From: an uncultured Desulfobacterales bacterium
Lineage (GTDB): Bacteria; Desulfobacterota; Desulfobacteria; Desulfobacterales; JAFDCJ01
DNA: 27,794 nucleotides
Assembly (NCBI GenBank): GCA_945787595.1
Contig: CALZJV010000010.1
Span: 1-27,794, forward strand
Direction: 5' to 3'
The translations under genes and the position numbers were made by a program. Under the pieces are notes generated by a model. That model ran no database searches. It was given only the letters and a program-made list of their open reading frames with translations, and was not told where the DNA came from. Shown piece after piece: positions 16,181 to 23,844 of the stretch (positions are counted from its first letter, which is position 1; every line of letters begins with the position of its first letter).

Positions 16181-17603
16181 GGTCGACTCCGTGTTGTTTC
16201 ATCACTTCATGGAAACTTTTTTTGGCCAATTCAGGTGTGGTGCGGTAGCGGGTCCAATACTTCAGCGGACCAATTTTGGGTAATTTCATCCCCAATGTGC
16301 TCAGGATTTTCAGACCGACGGCATTGATCAGCGGATGGGTGTTTATTATTTGCCACACTTTCCAGGTTAACACATCCACCGGATTTCTTTTGTACCCATG
16401 TCCCTCTATGGTGCTGGAGGGGTCCTTGGAATAGCTTTCGTTTCGTATCCTTCGAATCAGATCAGGGATCTGGATCTTGACCGGGCAAACCTCTTCACAG
16501 GCATTGCATAAACTGGATGCGGAAGCCAGCACCCCGGCTGCCTTCAGCCCCTCAACCTGGGGGTTCAGGATTTTTCCGATGGGGCCCGGATAAATATAAC
16601 CGTAGGCATGACCGCCGATCCGGTTGTACACCGGACAGTGGTTGAGGCAGGTGCCGCAGCGGATGCACTGCAGTGTTTGGCGCCTCTCAGGGTCGGCAAA
16701 GATCTTCGAGCGGCCGTTGTCCAGGATGATCAAATGCACTTCTTTAGGGCCGTCTTTTTCCCCTTCCTTGCGCGCCGATGTGATCATGTTTACATAGGTA
16801 GTGATTAACTGGCCGGTGGCCGAGCCAATCAGCAGTCTCAGGAGCGGAGGGACATCCTCCAATTTTTCGACAACTTTTTCCAGGCCCATAAGGGCAATAT
16901 GGACTCGCGGCACGGTGGTGCACATTCTGCCGTTGCCTTCATTTTCAACCAGGCACAGCGTCCCGGTTTCCGCCACTGCAAAATTAACGCCGCTCAGGCC
17001 GACGTCGGCTTGATAGAATTTTTCTCGCAATGTTTTGCGGGCGATGGCCGTGAGTTCAGCGACATTTTCGGTATAGGGCGCGTCGGGGATATTTTCATGA
17101 AATATTTTCGAAATCTGGTCTTTATTTTTATGAATAGCGGGCACGATGATGTGTGCCGGTGTTTCGTGGTTCAGCTGAATTATAAATTCACCCAGATCGG
17201 TTTCCAGGGCCTCGATGCCGTTTTTCTGTAAAAACGCATTCAGCTCCATTTCTTCGGAAACCATCGACTTTCCCTTGACCAGGCGGGTGGCGCCATGGGA
17301 CCTCATGATTTCTAACACCTGGTGGTTCGCTTCGGAGGCGGTCTCCGCCCAGTGTACCTTGATGCCGTTTTGGGTGCATTTTTCTTCCAGCTGCTCGAGC
17401 AACTGGGGTAGCTTGCTCAGGGCCTTTTTTTTAAGGGCATTACCCAGGGTTCTCAATTGCTCGGTTTTGGCTTCATCCGAGAAAATGGTTTTCCGTTTGG
17501 ACACCAGGGTGGCCATGGCGGATTTAATATTTTTAATTAATTGCGTATCGTTTAAGGCGCGAGAAATGTTAGCATCAAAATCAAGCGGTTGATGGTTTGT
17601 CAT
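16173..17603 (-). CDS. lutB: Lactate utilization iron-sulfur protein LutB (LldF)
   Basis: Counted from the ATG at 17603, the protein is 476 residues, the normal LutB size. That start has GGGAGAGG a few bases upstream, whereas an in-frame start at 17660 adds 19 residues without support. An N-terminal LUD domain carries VKGKSMVSEEMELN, VNFAVAETGTLC and EGNGRMCTTVP. It is followed by two 4Fe-4S motifs, near residue 317 (CIRCGTCLNHCPVY, then GHAYGYIYPGPIG) and near 367 (CNACEEVCPV), and a C-terminal helical region. It transfers electrons from L-lactate oxidation within the LutABC complex. It overlaps lutA by 23 bases and lutC by 8. All iron-sulfur ligands are intact. Confidence 0.93.
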   Translation of the reverse strand: MTNHQPLDFDANISRALNDTQLIKNIKSAMATLVSKRKTIFSDEAKTEQLRTLGNALKKKALSKLPQLLEQLEEKCTQNGIKVHWAETASEANHQVLEIMRSHGATRLVKGKSMVSEEMELNAFLQKNGIEALETDLGEFIIQLNHETPAHIIVPAIHKNKDQISKIFHENIPDAPYTENVAELTAIARKTLREKFYQADVGLSGVNFAVAETGTLCLVENEGNGRMCTTVPRVHIALMGLEKVVEKLEDVPPLLRLLIGSATGQLITTYVNMITSARKEGEKDGPKEVHLIILDNGRSKIFADPERRQTLQCIRCGTCLNHCPVYNRIGGHAYGYIYPGPIGKILNPQVEGLKAAGVLASASSLCNACEEVCPVKIQIPDLIRRIRNESYSKDPSSTIEGHGYKRNPVDVLTWKVWQIINTHPLINAVGLKILSTLGMKLPKIGPLKYWTRYRTTPELAKKSFHEVMKQHGVDHE

Positions 17604-18345
17604 GGATCCTCTCCCAGATAAATTCGGCCAGGTGTTGGCCGCCGATCTGAATTTTTTCATGCTGCATGGCGCCCGAGATATTCATCAAGCAGCCGCAGTC
17701 TCCGGTGATGAGTCGTGCTGCGCCCGTTTGCCGGATATCATCGGTTTTATCCCTAACCATGGCAGCGGAGATGGCCGGCTGTTTGACCGCAAAGGTTCCG
17801 CCGAAGCCGCAGCATTCGGTCTCATTTTGCAGTTCAATCAGATCGACATTATTAAGCTGTCGAATCAATAACTTGGAATCTTCGGTGATTCTCATCTCGC
17901 GTAATGCGTGACAGGAAGAATGCCAGGTCACTTTGATGGGCTCGCCGCGATCCTGCAGTTTGATATCCAAAACGCGGACCAAAAATTCAGACAGCTCAAA
18001 TATTTTTTCTGAAAAGCGAATAACCCGCTCGATGTCGGGATCGCCGTCGAATAATTTGGGATAATGATGTCGCATCATACCGGCGCAGGAACCGGAGGGT
18101 ACGACAATCGGGTAATTCTCAGGAAACAATTCAATTTGTTTTCTGGCCACAGCTCTGGCTTCATCCGGAAATCCGGAGTTATAGGCGGGCTGACCGCAGC
18201 AGGCTTGCCGGGGTGGGAATATGACCTTAACACCCTCTCGCTGGATGAGCTTAAGCCCCGCCATTCCGGCTTCGGGATAGATCATGTCCACCAGGCAGGT
18301 GCCGAAGTAATATACTTTTTGCGGTTTTTCAGGATATCTGCTCAT
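17581..18345 (-). CDS. lutA: Lactate utilization protein LutA (LldE), CCG domains
   Basis: This 254-residue protein has two CCG (cysteine-rich) domains of the heterodisulfide-reductase type: ACCGQPAYNSG near residues 48-58 and ECCGFGGTFAVKQP near 177-190. Each is preceded by its other cysteine ligands (GTCLVD near 15-20, SSCHALREM near 143-151). These bind non-cubane or 4Fe-4S clusters in LutA, part of the LutABC L-lactate oxidase. It is the first gene of the operon: GAGGA sits about 5 bases before the ATG, and the 320-bp gap upstream should hold the promoter. No lactate permease gene is present here. Confidence 0.93.
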   Translation of the reverse strand: MSRYPEKPQKVYYFGTCLVDMIYPEAGMAGLKLIQREGVKVIFPPRQACCGQPAYNSGFPDEARAVARKQIELFPENYPIVVPSGSCAGMMRHHYPKLFDGDPDIERVIRFSEKIFELSEFLVRVLDIKLQDRGEPIKVTWHSSCHALREMRITEDSKLLIRQLNNVDLIELQNETECCGFGGTFAVKQPAISAAMVRDKTDDIRQTGAARLITGDCGCLMNISGAMQHEKIQIGGQHLAEFIWERIHDKPSTA

Positions 18346-18490
18346 AATTTCCTCGGTATTCTTTTTAACAAAAGCTTATAAAATAACCTAAATCAAAAAA
18401 AAATTAAAGGAATTTTGTGTCGAAAAGAAGTTATGAAATTTTTAAAACCTGATCTAAAAATCCAATTAACAACCCGGATTGCTTTGGATG

Positions 18491-18525
18491 ATTGAATGTT
18501 AGCCTTTATTTGCATGGCATTCAAT
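18491..18525. promoter_or_regulatory. 8-bp inverted repeat upstream of lutA
   Basis: ATTGAATG (18491-18498) and CATTCAAT (18518-18525) form a perfect 8-bp inverted repeat with a 19-base spacer, about 150 bases upstream of lutA. The spacing is wide for a classical operator. It might be a hairpin at the end of the phasin transcript or a site for a lactate regulator. Confidence 0.35.
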
Positions 18526-18573
18526 AGCGGGAAGGGAGCGGGAAACTGCACGGTAGCGAATCCTGATGCAGTC

Positions 18574-18618
18574 ACAGGATCGTTGCCTGGTATCGAGTAT
18601 TGCGGGCAACGATCCTGT
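18574..18618. promoter_or_regulatory. Perfect 14-bp inverted repeat between phasin and lutA
   Basis: ACAGGATCGTTGCC (18574-18587) pairs without mismatch with GGCAACGATCCTGT (18605-18618) around a 17-base loop. It lies 50 bases after the phasin stop and about 230 bases before lutA. Neither strand has a T-run after the stem, so it is not a standard intrinsic terminator. It could be an RNA stability hairpin, an operator, or a trace of a mobile element. Confidence 0.6.
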
Positions 18619-18668
18619 TCGGCCTGTATCTCTGAAAGGAGAAGATCGTTTCTTTTGTGATATAAATG

Positions 18669-18980
18669 TTACTTGGACTTGGACTTGGACGGTGAGGTTG
18701 CCGGTGAAGTCGGGGATTTGGCTTGGCCGGCAAAAAAGCCTTCGGCCTTGCTAAAATTTTCATCTACAATCTTCTTGAAATCGTCCCGTCCTTTTTTACA
18801 AGCATCTGTCCACTCATTGATAGCTTTTTTACCATCCTCGGGAAGCCAGGTGGACTGCTCGATGGTTATGTTCACCATTTTTTCTGTCTGATCCTGGAGC
18901 GCAACCATGGCGCTAAATGTGTTGTTAAAGGCGGTTTTTTGAAAATCGATCATTTGCTTTGCAATTTTTCCTGTTTCCAT
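18669..18980 (-). CDS. Phasin-like PHA granule protein with Lys/Ser/Pro tail
   Basis: A 103-residue helical protein paralogous to the 90-residue protein at 25442-25714. They share KQM-DF-KTAF-N-F-AM, an LQ/IQ-Q--KMVN segment, WLPEDGKKAI/WMPEEGKKVI, and an FFAGQ end. Such small amphipathic proteins next to PHA synthases coat granules (phasins), keeping them small and protecting the surface. This copy differs by a tail of about 15 residues, KSPTSPATSPSKSKSK, part of it encoded by three near-identical 6-bp repeats (CTTGGA). The start is strong: AGGAGG about 10 bases before ATG. It has its own consensus promoter at 19038-19065 and a putative PhaR box upstream of that. The phasin call rests on paralogy, size and context. 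Confidence 0.8.
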   Translation of the reverse strand: METGKIAKQMIDFQKTAFNNTFSAMVALQDQTEKMVNITIEQSTWLPEDGKKAINEWTDACKKGRDDFKKIVDENFSKAEGFFAGQAKSPTSPATSPSKSKSK

Positions 18981-19037
18981 TTTGTCGTTCCTCCTAAAAA
19001 TTAATTTGGTTTTTTGGACTTGATCAAGTTGAGCCTA

Positions 19038-19065
19038 ATTATAAGCGTTTTTCTTAGCATGTCAA
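19038..19065 (-). promoter_or_regulatory. Consensus sigma-70 promoter of the first phasin gene
   Basis: Read on the minus strand, TTGACA (19060-19065) is followed after 16 bp by TATAAT (19038-19043), both perfect matches to consensus. The transcript would start near 19030, giving a leader of about 50 bases before the phasin ATG at 18980. Spacing and position match the promoter at 25808-25835. Confidence 0.85.
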
Positions 19066-19072
19066 GTCAAAA

Positions 19073-19087
19073 TTTTGCGTTGCACAA
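19073..19087. promoter_or_regulatory. Putative PhaR-binding box upstream of the first phasin promoter
   Basis: TTTTGCGTTGCACAA lies 7 bases upstream of the -35 element. An almost identical box, TTTTGCAGTGCACAA, lies 8 bases upstream of the other phasin promoter. The sequence is rich in TGC/GCA, as reported for PhaR targets in other bacteria, and a phaR gene is present at 26021. Binding is inferred. Confidence 0.55.
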
Positions 19088-19383
19088 TATTATTTTTTAT
19101 TGGTTCGGTTTTGGATATATTATAATAAAAACCTGATATAATAATATAAATATTAATATTTCTGATAAATTCTGAATAGTCAGACAAAGAAATATTGATG
19201 ATTTTGTTGCGTTATGTCAAAAAGCGGGTTTAAAATCCGCAGCTGCAGACATTGTTAAGCAGTGGTTGAATTATTACATCCAAATTCAATACGAGCTTCA
19301 GATGTCGTCATTCAGCTTGGAAAAATGGCTGTAACACCCTAATGCTCAAGGGATTGCATGAAAATTGGAAATTGGCACTAAGG

Positions 19384-19460
19384 TTTCAGGTGTCGGGTGT
19401 CAGGTGTCAGGAGTGAAAACACGAGAGCTGGCCTAACGCCTGACACCCGACATCTGAAAT
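19384..19460. repeat. Hairpin-forming inverted repeat with TGTCAGG heptamer arms
   Basis: The left arm is TTTCAGG, TGTCGGG, TGTCAGG, TGTCAGG (19384-19411). The right arm is CTGACAC, CCGACAT, CTGAAAT (19440-19460). The right arm pairs with the first three left units with about one mismatch in 21. The rest of the 18981-19593 gap holds the phasin promoter, AT-rich DNA and a short palindrome (GCGG...CCGC at 19225-19241), with no gene I can support. Confidence 0.75.
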
Positions 19461-19593
19461 CCATGCTCGGAGAAGGTTTCATAACGCCTGATAATGTCCA
19501 AAAAAAAGAGCTAGTTTTATAGTAAATTAAGAGATCTGGAGCTTACGGCCATTAAAGAAGATCGTCATATCATACCCGTGTTTGTCGGGGCAA

Positions 19594-20637
19594 TTAGAAC
19601 CACTGCCGGTGGCTCCAGATATCTTTTTCCAAACTCTCCTTATCCGCTTGAAGCTTCAGGTACATGGAAGCGTTCTGGATGGCCAACCCTCCCTGATGGG
19701 CGACGGCATTCACCAGCGTTACGATATCTTCCGGGAAATCGCGTTTTACGCTGCTGCAGAGTCTCATCACGCCGATAACCTTTTCCATGACCTTGATGGG
19801 AACACAAAGCATGGAAACAATACCTTCTTTTTGGGTTTCGACTTTGTACTGGATTCGTTCGTCGGTGGCCGTATCCTCGATAACTACGATTTCCCCGTTC
19901 AGGGTCGGGGCTATGCTTTTGGTAGCCGAAACAGGGCCTTTATTCAGATATTCTTCACTCAGACCGTGGCTGGCAACAAGCTTCAGGGTTCCGGTGTCTT
20001 CATCCAAAAGACGAATGGCAACTCCCTTCAAATTGAAGGCCTTGGCTAATTCTCCGGTCATATTATGCAGGATCTCTTTAATATCCAGGCTGGAGTTGAT
20101 GTTGGATGCCAGGTCGAGAAAAAGGGTCGAGTTTTGCCTTATGCGTTCAAACAAGCGGGAATGCTCAATGGCCATGCCTCCTTGGTCGGCCAGGGCGCTC
20201 AAGAAATTAATCTCGTCTTTAGAAAAATCCCTGGGGCTGGCTGTATAGAGGGACAGGACCCCAATGGCCTTGTTTTTAACCATGACCGGCACGATCAGAA
20301 TGGAAGCAATCCCTTCGGCCTTTTTCGCCTCCAGGTTTTCCAACCGGGTATCTATGGTAGCATCGCGAACTGAGAGATGCCCTCCTTTCAAAACATTGGC
20401 GACTACCTTTTTTGCCTGCAGCGGTTTTTCATGATAGCTTTTGGACAGCCCTTTATGAGCTACCGCCACAAACACGTCCCTTTTCTCGTCTGCCAGAAAC
20501 AAAGAGGCGGCCTTGCCGTCCATAGTTTCGATGGCGCTTTCCACAATCAAATCCAGCAATTCATTTCTTTTGAGAGTCGTACCGAATGCCTTACTGACTT
20601 TACAGAACGTTTTAAAAAAATCGGTTTTCTTCGTCAT
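19594..20637 (-). CDS. Tandem GAF-domain protein
   Basis: This 347-residue protein is made almost entirely of two GAF domains (about residues 22-165 and 186-325), each ending in the typical ALADQGGMAIEHSRLF or AVAHQGGLAIQNASMY helix, and a short C-terminal helix. There is no kinase, cyclase, phosphodiesterase or DNA-binding domain, so it is a sensor without its own output and probably acts on a partner. GAF ligands (cyclic nucleotides, small molecules, redox groups) cannot be told from the sequence. GGGAG lies 8 bases before the ATG. It begins 66 bases after phaC on the same strand, so it is probably the third gene of a phaE-phaC-GAF operon. That link to PHA synthesis is unusual. Confidence 0.88.
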   Translation of the reverse strand: MTKKTDFFKTFCKVSKAFGTTLKRNELLDLIVESAIETMDGKAASLFLADEKRDVFVAVAHKGLSKSYHEKPLQAKKVVANVLKGGHLSVRDATIDTRLENLEAKKAEGIASILIVPVMVKNKAIGVLSLYTASPRDFSKDEINFLSALADQGGMAIEHSRLFERIRQNSTLFLDLASNINSSLDIKEILHNMTGELAKAFNLKGVAIRLLDEDTGTLKLVASHGLSEEYLNKGPVSATKSIAPTLNGEIVVIEDTATDERIQYKVETQKEGIVSMLCVPIKVMEKVIGVMRLCSSVKRDFPEDIVTLVNAVAHQGGLAIQNASMYLKLQADKESLEKDIWSHRQWF

Positions 20638-20703
20638 TGTTAATCTCCCGCTTGTTAGTTGTATATTACTGGCTATTCAATATCATTAGCTTAAACCACA
20701 TCG

Positions 20704-21882
20704 TTAGTTCTTAGGCTTTTTACGGGTTGAAGAAGCTCTGGTCCCGGCTTTTTTTACCGTTGCCATTTTGGCCGGCGGTTTTTTGGCTTTTCTTTCTCTC
20801 CTTTCCTCATCCCGCTCCTTGAGCCAGACGGCAATTTTGGGAACAAATTCATTTTGGACTTTGGAACTCACATAGATCCCGATATGGCCCGTCTTCAAGC
20901 ACATGTCTTCGGTATCTTTACTGCCCACCTTGCTCGTGAGCAGCTCGCAGGCGGCGGGAGGAACCAGGTGGTCGTATTGACCGTAATAGTTCAACAGCGG
21001 CATGGTGATTTTTTTAAGATCTACGCGCTTGCCATCCAGTTCCATTTTGCTCTGGATAAGGAGGTTTTTATGATAGCAATCTTCGACAAACTGCCGAAAG
21101 GTCTCCCCCGGCACATCCGGGCTGTCAAAGATCCATTTTTCCATGCGGACGAAATTTTCCACAAACTGCTTGTTGTCCATGTTTTCTAAAAACCCCACGT
21201 ACTTGTCGATCATCAGCCGGGCAGGGTTAAGGATTAGGAAACCCAAGTTCATCAGATCACCGGGCATATTGCCGAAGGCGTCCACCATCCGGTCCACATC
21301 CAGGGCCTTCATCCAGATATGCAACAGTCCCTGGTCCGTATCGAAGTTAGTGGGAGTTACCGTGGTCAGCAGGTTTTTGATCTTTTGCGGATGAAGGGCC
21401 GCGTACATAACACAAAAGGAGCCGCCCATACAAATTCCCATCAGATTGATTTTCGGCATATCACACCGCTGGCGTATAAAATCAATGATGTTGTCCATAT
21501 AGCCGTTGACATGATCGTCAATGGTGAGATACCTGTCCTTGCGCGTCGGATAACCCCAATCGATCATGTAAAGATCGATTCCCTTATTTAAAAAATTTTG
21601 TACCACGCTCCTACCGGGCTGCAGGTCCAGCATGGTTTCCCGGTTGATTAAGGCGTAAACCACTAAAAGCGGCGTTTTCACCTGAAGCTCGGTTACCGGA
21701 TGATAATGCTTTAGCTTCACTCGGTCTTCTTCATATACCACTTCGTATGGTGTTGTGGCAATTTCCGTATCCAGTGGTTCCAGCAGCACATTTGAAGCTT
21801 TTTGAACCCGCTCACGGGACCTTTCGGCATCCTCGGCCAATTTGGAAAGAATAAGATCAACGGCTATTTTGGACTGCGCCAT
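20704..21882 (-). CDS. phaC: Class III polyhydroxyalkanoate synthase catalytic subunit PhaC
   Basis: A PhaC of 392 residues, slightly longer than the 355 or so usual for class III. It has an alpha/beta-hydrolase fold with the modified lipase box GICMGG (nucleophile C151), general base D304 in GQYDHLVP and H333 in KTGHIG. These correspond to the C149/D302/H331 triad of the Allochromatium enzyme. It polymerises (R)-3-hydroxyacyl-CoA, releasing CoA, in complex with PhaE encoded just upstream. The extra length is a Lys/Arg-rich tail after residue 357 (RRERKAKKPPAKMATVKKAG and on), which resembles the DNA-binding tails of PhaF or histone-H1-like proteins and is not part of the fold. A purine-rich AGGGGG lies before the ATG. 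Confidence 0.94.
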   Translation of the reverse strand: MAQSKIAVDLILSKLAEDAERSRERVQKASNVLLEPLDTEIATTPYEVVYEEDRVKLKHYHPVTELQVKTPLLVVYALINRETMLDLQPGRSVVQNFLNKGIDLYMIDWGYPTRKDRYLTIDDHVNGYMDNIIDFIRQRCDMPKINLMGICMGGSFCVMYAALHPQKIKNLLTTVTPTNFDTDQGLLHIWMKALDVDRMVDAFGNMPGDLMNLGFLILNPARLMIDKYVGFLENMDNKQFVENFVRMEKWIFDSPDVPGETFRQFVEDCYHKNLLIQSKMELDGKRVDLKKITMPLLNYYGQYDHLVPPAACELLTSKVGSKDTEDMCLKTGHIGIYVSSKVQNEFVPKIAVWLKERDEERRERKAKKPPAKMATVKKAGTRASSTRKKPKN

Positions 21883-21906
21883 AAGATCACCCCCTGGTTG
21901 GTTATG

Positions 21907-21996
21907 GTTAAGTGGTTGATTAGTTGATGGGTTAATTGGTTGGTCCGTATCCCGATAAACGGAAAGAGTTAATCGTTATTCGTTATTGGTAGTTGA
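21907..21996. repeat. Degenerate octamer and heptamer arrays between phaE and phaC
   Basis: Units of about 8 bp occupy 21907-21946: GGTTAAGT, GGTTGATT, AGTTGATG, GGTTAATT, GGTTGG. A second run of exact heptamers follows at 21969-21996: TTAATCG, TTATTCG, TTATTGG, TAGTTGA. They fill the 184-bp gap between phaE and phaC inside an expected operon. Confidence 0.6.
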
Positions 21997-22066
21997 GCTT
22001 TTGCGGCTTTTGATAAACACAACTAATACCTTATCGATTAATCCCTCCAATTCAACTCGTTATCGA

Positions 22067-22966
22067 TCAAACTTTTTCTTTTTCTAAAGCTTTTACTTTC
22101 TTCTTTAACAGATAAATTTCCTTGTACAGCTCATCCATGTCCTTTTGGGTCGGTACGGGAAGCATTCCGAGAACATCCTCAATAACTTTTTCTTGGGTTA
22201 TTTTATAATTTTCCAATGAATTCAGAGTCTGGGCCATGGCGTGGGCGTACTCCGGCGATTTAAAAAGGGTCATGTAGTGGCCTTCAAGGATTTTAATCCA
22301 CATCTGATAATAGGCTTTGGAGTCGTCGGGAAGCTCCCCTGCTTCCGCCATTTCCGTTAGCTTTTCCTGCATAACTTTGTTTGACTTCTCCATGGGCAGG
22401 AAGAAGATATGCAGAAATTCAGCTACTTTGGCCTGGAAGATGTTGAATTCGTCTACTGCCTGACCGACTCTCTCCTGATAAAAGCGGGTGAGTCCCAGCT
22501 GGGGAAGGTGCAAGAATTGCCGGAATTCCTTTTCGTAAAGTTCATTCCACAACGTAAAGGCATTTTGGTCGAGGTTTTCAAATTTATAGGCCTCGGTAGT
22601 TTTTCCAATCCTTTCCGTTCTTTCCAACCACTGCTGCTGCAGCTGAAAAAAACCGTCCCATCCGGTTTGCACCAGCCTGGATAAGACTTCCGGCAGACCA
22701 TGGACCCCTTTGAGCTGGGCCTCAAGAGTCTCCGGATTGCTCATGACAGAAGACAAAGCCTGCCATGTCTTTAGAGCGCTCTGCAGCGAATCTTGGGCCC
22801 GCTGCCCCGTTTCTTTTTCAGATGCAGTGGCTGTATCAGAGGCTGCGAAAATATCCGGCACATCGGCCCACGTGCGGGTCATTGATCCCCAAAACTCGGT
22901 TGCCGTTTTCAGCCAGGTCGCCAGCAACGTCTGCGCTCCCGTATTTTCCTGTTTCGTTTCATTCAT
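22067..22966 (-). CDS. phaE: PHA synthase subunit PhaE (class III)
   Basis: This 299-residue helical protein lies directly upstream of class III phaC. The C-terminal part matches PhaE: a region around GELPDDSKAYYQMWIKILE, MFKSPEYAH-like spacing, then VLGMLPVPTQKDMDELYKEI and a closing coiled coil KKKVKALEKEKV. PhaE has no catalytic residues; it binds and activates PhaC. The N-terminal half (residues 1-120) is variable. The start is supported by GAGGTG 5 bases before ATG. The promoter should lie in 22967-23110, where TTGACT and TATTGA with 17-bp spacing occur on the minus strand, but this is weak. Confidence 0.9.
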   Translation of the reverse strand: MNETKQENTGAQTLLATWLKTATEFWGSMTRTWADVPDIFAASDTATASEKETGQRAQDSLQSALKTWQALSSVMSNPETLEAQLKGVHGLPEVLSRLVQTGWDGFFQLQQQWLERTERIGKTTEAYKFENLDQNAFTLWNELYEKEFRQFLHLPQLGLTRFYQERVGQAVDEFNIFQAKVAEFLHIFFLPMEKSNKVMQEKLTEMAEAGELPDDSKAYYQMWIKILEGHYMTLFKSPEYAHAMAQTLNSLENYKITQEKVIEDVLGMLPVPTQKDMDELYKEIYLLKKKVKALEKEKV

Positions 22967-23362
22967 AATTCACCTCACCCGTTTAAACTGGACTGTTTCA
23001 GACTTAATGAGAAAACTGAAATAACGTTTCGCTCACGCTACAATGATATTTATGATTCTGTCAATATTGATAATCTCGTAAAAAGTCAAATTTTTCAGAT
23101 TTTGATCTCATAACCTATTGAAATTTTTAAGTGCGAAATTTAATAATTGGCAATTTTCGATTTTTTTAGGTAACCATCAATAATAGATAAAATGGATATT
23201 GAGTTATTTGCGTTGATTGAGATGGTTAGGATGCCTGATAGAGGAGTTTATTGATTTTAGCAGGCTTGATCATCGCCAACGGCGGACCCGGGTTCGGGTA
23301 AGATGAGATAAGAATCAGCTTCCTTTGAGACTTATGAGCATATGAACTTTATAACGTAATTT
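22967..23362. other. Non-coding gap, probable phaE promoter region
   Basis: About 400 bases without a supported gene. On the minus strand a weak TTGACT-17-TATTGA promoter lies near 23060-23095, close before phaE. CGAAATTT and AATTTTCG near 23133-23162 form a loose inverted repeat that could end the upstream transcript. No heptamer array is obvious here, in contrast to most gaps in the window. Confidence 0.4.
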
Positions 23363-23839
23363 TTATTCTTCGTCTTTATCAGCCGCCGCAATACTTTTCA
23401 TTAATGTCTCAAATGCCTCGGCCTGCTGATTGACCAAGTCCTGAAATGCTTTGGCCGTCTCACCCTGATAGGTGCCTTCCTCGGTCAGCAGTTTTCTAAG
23501 AATCTCGATGGTGTTCTCCTGTTCAGCGGTTTTTTTTTGCAGGGCGGTATACTTTTGCTCCAGTGCCCGGTATTTGTCTTTTGGGACAACACCCATCAGA
23601 TCTAAATAGGCATTGAAGGAGTTGCGAAATTCGTCCGCCGCATTCTGCCAAGCCCTGGTCGAATCAGCGTCTTCTTTACCGGGTGGCTCGAGGCCGTAAA
23701 ACTTATTGAACATGGTGGACAATTCTTCGAATCCGCTAAACCCCTGACGAATCCATTGATTGAGATCCTCCAGCTGCTTCTGTCCTTTTGCTGCTGCCAG
23801 CAGGTAATTCCCCCAGAATTCTAAGAATTGGCTGTCCAT
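23363..23839 (-). CDS. Small coiled-coil protein downstream of the second PHA synthase, possible subunit or phasin
   Basis: A 158-residue, entirely helical protein. The N-terminal half (LEFWGNYLLAAAKGQKQLED, FEELSTMFNKFYGL) resembles the helical segments of PhaE and phasins. Residues 88-115 form a heptad coiled coil (KYRALEQKYTALQKKTAEQE). The acidic C-terminus has no motif. Start ATG 23839 is 5 bases after the stop of the upstream synthase gene, so the two are surely cotranscribed and probably made in fixed ratio. It is too short for PhaE (300 or more) but close in size to the PhaR subunit of class IV (PhaRC) synthases. I do not recognise a named family, and the role in the synthase complex is inferred from position. 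Confidence 0.75.
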   Translation of the reverse strand: MDSQFLEFWGNYLLAAAKGQKQLEDLNQWIRQGFSGFEELSTMFNKFYGLEPPGKEDADSTRAWQNAADEFRNSFNAYLDLMGVVPKDKYRALEQKYTALQKKTAEQENTIEILRKLLTEEGTYQGETAKAFQDLVNQQAEAFETLMKSIAAADKDEE

Positions 23840-23844
23840 CGAGA

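Noticed and set aside
18574..18618. Intrinsic terminator of the phasin gene
   Set aside because: The stem is perfect but neither strand carries a T-run after it, so it is listed as an inverted repeat of unknown role.
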